Source of the DNA: JAQVEM01 sp964595565
Lineage (GTDB): Bacteria > Actinomycetota > Humimicrobiia > Humimicrobiales > Humimicrobiaceae
Assembly: GCA_964595565.1 (NCBI GenBank)
Contig: CAZQQX010000034.1
Location: 1-16,197 of the forward strand
Length of the DNA stretch: 16,197 bases
Direction: 5' to 3'
The first letter of the stretch is position 1. Every line of letters starts with the position of its first letter. The translations under genes were made by a program, and so were the position numbers. The notes under the pieces were generated by a model. The model made no database searches and had not been told where the DNA came from. It worked only from the letters and a program-made list of their open reading frames with translations. Shown one piece after another: positions 14,695 through 16,197 of this stretch.

Positions 14695-15885
14695 ATGACA
14701 ATTGATACAAAAGAAAAGAAAGATAAAATAAATTCCTGTAAAAAAAAAGTTGACCTGATATTCAGGGACCAGGACATCAATAAGGTAATAGACAGGATAT
14801 TAGAAATAAGTCCGGATAATATAATCAATGAAATAAAGGATTCCGGCCTCCGGGGTAGAGGAGGAGCAGGCTTTCCAACCTGGATTAAATTAAAAGGTGC
14901 AAAAGAGATAGAAAGCGACTCCAGATATGTAGTATGCAATGCTGATGAAGGTGAACCGGGAACTTTTAAAGACAGAGAAATCATTGAAAAAAACCCTGAA
15001 AAGATTTTAGCCGGAATGACGGCAGTCGCAAAAGCGATCGGGTCAGATAAAGGAATCATCTATTTAAGAGCAGAATATAATTATCTACTTGAAGACCTTC
15101 AGAAAAAAGTAGAATTATTCAATGATAGGCTTGGCAGGCGTGGATTTGATTTTACTGTGGAAATCAAATCAGGAAGCGGTGCTTATGTCTGTGGTGAAGA
15201 AACTTCCCTGCTTGAATCAATGGAAGGTAAAAGAGGAGAGGCAAGAAATAAGCCACCCTTCCCCTCACAATCAGGTTATCTCAGGAAACCAACTGTGATA
15301 AATAATGTTGAAACTCTTGTTTACGTAGAAATAATTCTTTCCGATGGTGCCGAAAGTTTCAAAAAGCTTGGAACAATGGATTCCAGAGGTGCAAAGGTTT
15401 TTAGTATTTCCGGCGATACCGAAGTTCCCGGAATTTATGAGATTGAGATGGGAATGACACTAAAAGAATTTTCTGACCTTTTTGGAGACAGAAACACAAA
15501 GGCTATACAGGTCGGGGGAGCTTCCGGATTTTGCATCCCCAGAAGTAAATTTGAAGAAACAATAATAGGATTTGAGGGTATCCCGACCGGCGGTTCCATG
15601 ATATTATTCTCCGGCAAAAGATCTATGTATAATATTCTTCACAATTATCTTGAATTCTTTGTTGAAGAATCCTGTGGACAATGCACCCCATGCAGGGTAG
15701 GTTGCCAGCAGCTTCTAAAAGGCATAGAAAGTATAAAAAAAGGAATTAAGCCCAAAAATTATATTGAAGATCTTTTAGATCTTGCAAAAACCATGAAAAT
15801 AACTGCTAAATGTGGCCTGGGACAATCTGTTTGTAACCCATTTGTTTCTATTGTTGAAAATTTTAGAGAAGAAATAATATATTAA
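14695..15885 (+). CDS. NuoF/HydB-like NADH-binding FMN and [4Fe-4S] subunit, short form
   Basis: A 396-residue flavoprotein that oxidises or reduces NAD(H) through FMN. Visible sites are GLRGRGGAGFPTW at 51-63 and CNADEGEPGTFKDR at 81-94 (FMN/NADH), and GAYVCGEETSLLESMEG at 162-178. The C-terminal cluster motif is CGQCTPCRVGC, with Cys327, Cys330, Cys333 and Cys373 as the expected [4Fe-4S] ligands. Electron-bifurcating HydB/HndC proteins usually have an added N-terminal thioredoxin-like [2Fe-2S] domain and a C-terminal two-cluster ferredoxin domain, and are about 600 residues. Both are missing here: the protein starts about 50 residues before the FMN loop and ends about 16 residues after Cys380. 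It resembles the core NuoF length instead. GGGAGG lies 7 nt before the ATG. The neighbours are NuoE-like and NuoG/HydA-like genes. Confidence 0.88.
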   Translation: MTIDTKEKKDKINSCKKKVDLIFRDQDINKVIDRILEISPDNIINEIKDSGLRGRGGAGFPTWIKLKGAKEIESDSRYVVCNADEGEPGTFKDREIIEKNPEKILAGMTAVAKAIGSDKGIIYLRAEYNYLLEDLQKKVELFNDRLGRRGFDFTVEIKSGSGAYVCGEETSLLESMEGKRGEARNKPPFPSQSGYLRKPTVINNVETLVYVEIILSDGAESFKKLGTMDSRGAKVFSISGDTEVPGIYEIEMGMTLKEFSDLFGDRNTKAIQVGGASGFCIPRSKFEETIIGFEGIPTGGSMILFSGKRSMYNILHNYLEFFVEESCGQCTPCRVGCQQLLKGIESIKKGIKPKNYIEDLLDLAKTMKITAKCGLGQSVCNPFVSIVENFREEIIY

Positions 15886-15892
15886 CTTTATG

Positions 15893-15898
15893 AGGAGG
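15893..15898 (+). promoter_or_regulatory. Ribosome binding site with unusually long spacing
   Basis: AGGAGG is 13 nt before the ATG at 15912, longer than the usual 5-9. An ATG at 15899 abuts it directly and opens a 6-codon frame that ends at 15919, overlapping the real start region. An in-frame stop at 15906-15908 excludes an earlier start for the long frame. Confidence 0.6.
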
Positions 15899-15911
15899 AT
15901 GCATCTAAAAA

Positions 15912-16197
15912 ATGATTAATTTAAAAATAAACAATACTGAAGTCAGTATTAAAGAAGGTTCAACTATTCTTGATGCAGCAAAGAAGATTAATATAGAAAT
16001 CCCCACGCTATGCTACCATGAAGACCTCTGTATCGCCGGCAATTGTAGAGTTTGTGTTGTGGAACAAAAAGGAGTAAATAACTTAAAACCGGCATGTGCA
16101 ACACCTGTTGAAGAAAACATGGAAATATATACCAGTAGCAACAGGGTTAGAGAAGCAAGAAAAACAATAATTGGCCTTTTATTATCTGAACATAATA
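15912..16197 (+). CDS. NuoG/HydA/FdhA-type iron-sulfur protein, N-terminal part
   Basis: My translation from the ATG at 15912 gives 95 residues before the right edge. It is a plant-ferredoxin-like [2Fe-2S] domain: EGSTILDAAKKINIEIPTLC leads to the ligands Cys34, Cys45, Cys48 and Cys62 (spacing C-x10-C-x2-C-x13-C). Cys40 is an additional cysteine. VREARKTIIGLLLSEHN at about 79-95 is the start of the His-containing [4Fe-4S] region seen in NuoG, HydA and NAD-dependent formate dehydrogenase alpha subunits. The catalytic part (H-cluster or molybdopterin domain) lies beyond the window, so the enzyme cannot be named. With NuoE-like and NuoF-like genes directly upstream, an NADH-dependent [FeFe]-hydrogenase is the most likely, a formate dehydrogenase next. 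Confidence 0.8.
   Translation, partial: MINLKINNTEVSIKEGSTILDAAKKINIEIPTLCYHEDLCIAGNCRVCVVEQKGVNNLKPACATPVEENMEIYTSSNRVREARKTIIGLLLSEHN

Noticed and set aside
14679..15059. 126-codon minus-strand frame opposite the NuoF-like gene
   Set aside because: Antisense to conserved FMN-binding sequence; composition follows from the codons of the real gene.
1..16197. CRISPR array, tRNA or rRNA genes
   Set aside because: No regularly spaced identical repeats and no cloverleaf or rRNA-like segments were seen in reading both strands.

Overview
The window comes from an AT-rich genome, very likely an anaerobic bacterium. Intergenic DNA is extremely AT-rich, and proteins are rich in Lys, Ile and Asn. Most genes have AGGAG-type ribosome binding sites, with occasional TTG starts. 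The right edge carries NADH-linked iron-sulfur subunits of the hydrogenase/formate dehydrogenase/complex I superfamily. This fits low-G+C anaerobes such as Atribacterota-like lineages, low-GC deep-branching Actinomycetota or Firmicutes, but the sequence alone does not settle the phylum.

Positions 1-13683 are a cell-surface polysaccharide locus built from short operons that alternate in strand. On the left, reading leftward, are a UDP-glucuronate 4-epimerase-like gene and the start of a polyprenyl-phosphate glycosyltransferase that overlaps its stop. Facing away from them are a second NAD(P)-dependent sugar epimerase/reductase and an AsnB-type glutamine amidotransferase. A leftward four-gene operon (9877 down to 4411) then encodes a GT2-GT4 fusion, a multi-pass GT-C glycosyltransferase, a lipoprotein with a C-terminal membrane hairpin, and an RmlD-like dTDP-4-dehydrorhamnose reductase. 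Divergent from it, across a 254-bp AT-rich region, are a second bimodular glycosyltransferase with the opposite domain order (GT4-GT2) and a stand-alone GT4 enzyme. Together these genes make or modify nucleotide sugars (GalA-type, rhamnose-type, possibly amidated) and assemble them into a lipid-linked or exported glycan.

Positions 13684-14209 are a 526-bp gap with no convincing gene. It holds a strong 11-bp hairpin and, just before the next operon, an imperfect tandem duplication of a 53-54 bp unit. Each unit carries TTACAA boxes 11 bp apart and a TGACAAA box. A plausible sigma70-type promoter and a perfect 8-1-8 palindrome overlapping its -10 element lie at the junction of the two units.

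Positions 14210-16197 begin an energy-metabolism operon: a NuoE/HydC-like [2Fe-2S] protein, a short NuoF/HydB-like flavoprotein, and the N-terminal [2Fe-2S] domain of a NuoG/HydA/FdhA-type protein cut by the window edge. The flavoprotein lacks both accessory iron-sulfur domains usual in electron-bifurcating HydB, so which enzyme this operon makes is open.

No RNA gene, CRISPR array, intact insertion sequence or phage gene was found. The most unusual items are the mirror-image GT fusions, the lipoprotein with a membrane hairpin, the duplicated regulatory unit before the redox operon, and the stripped-down NuoF.
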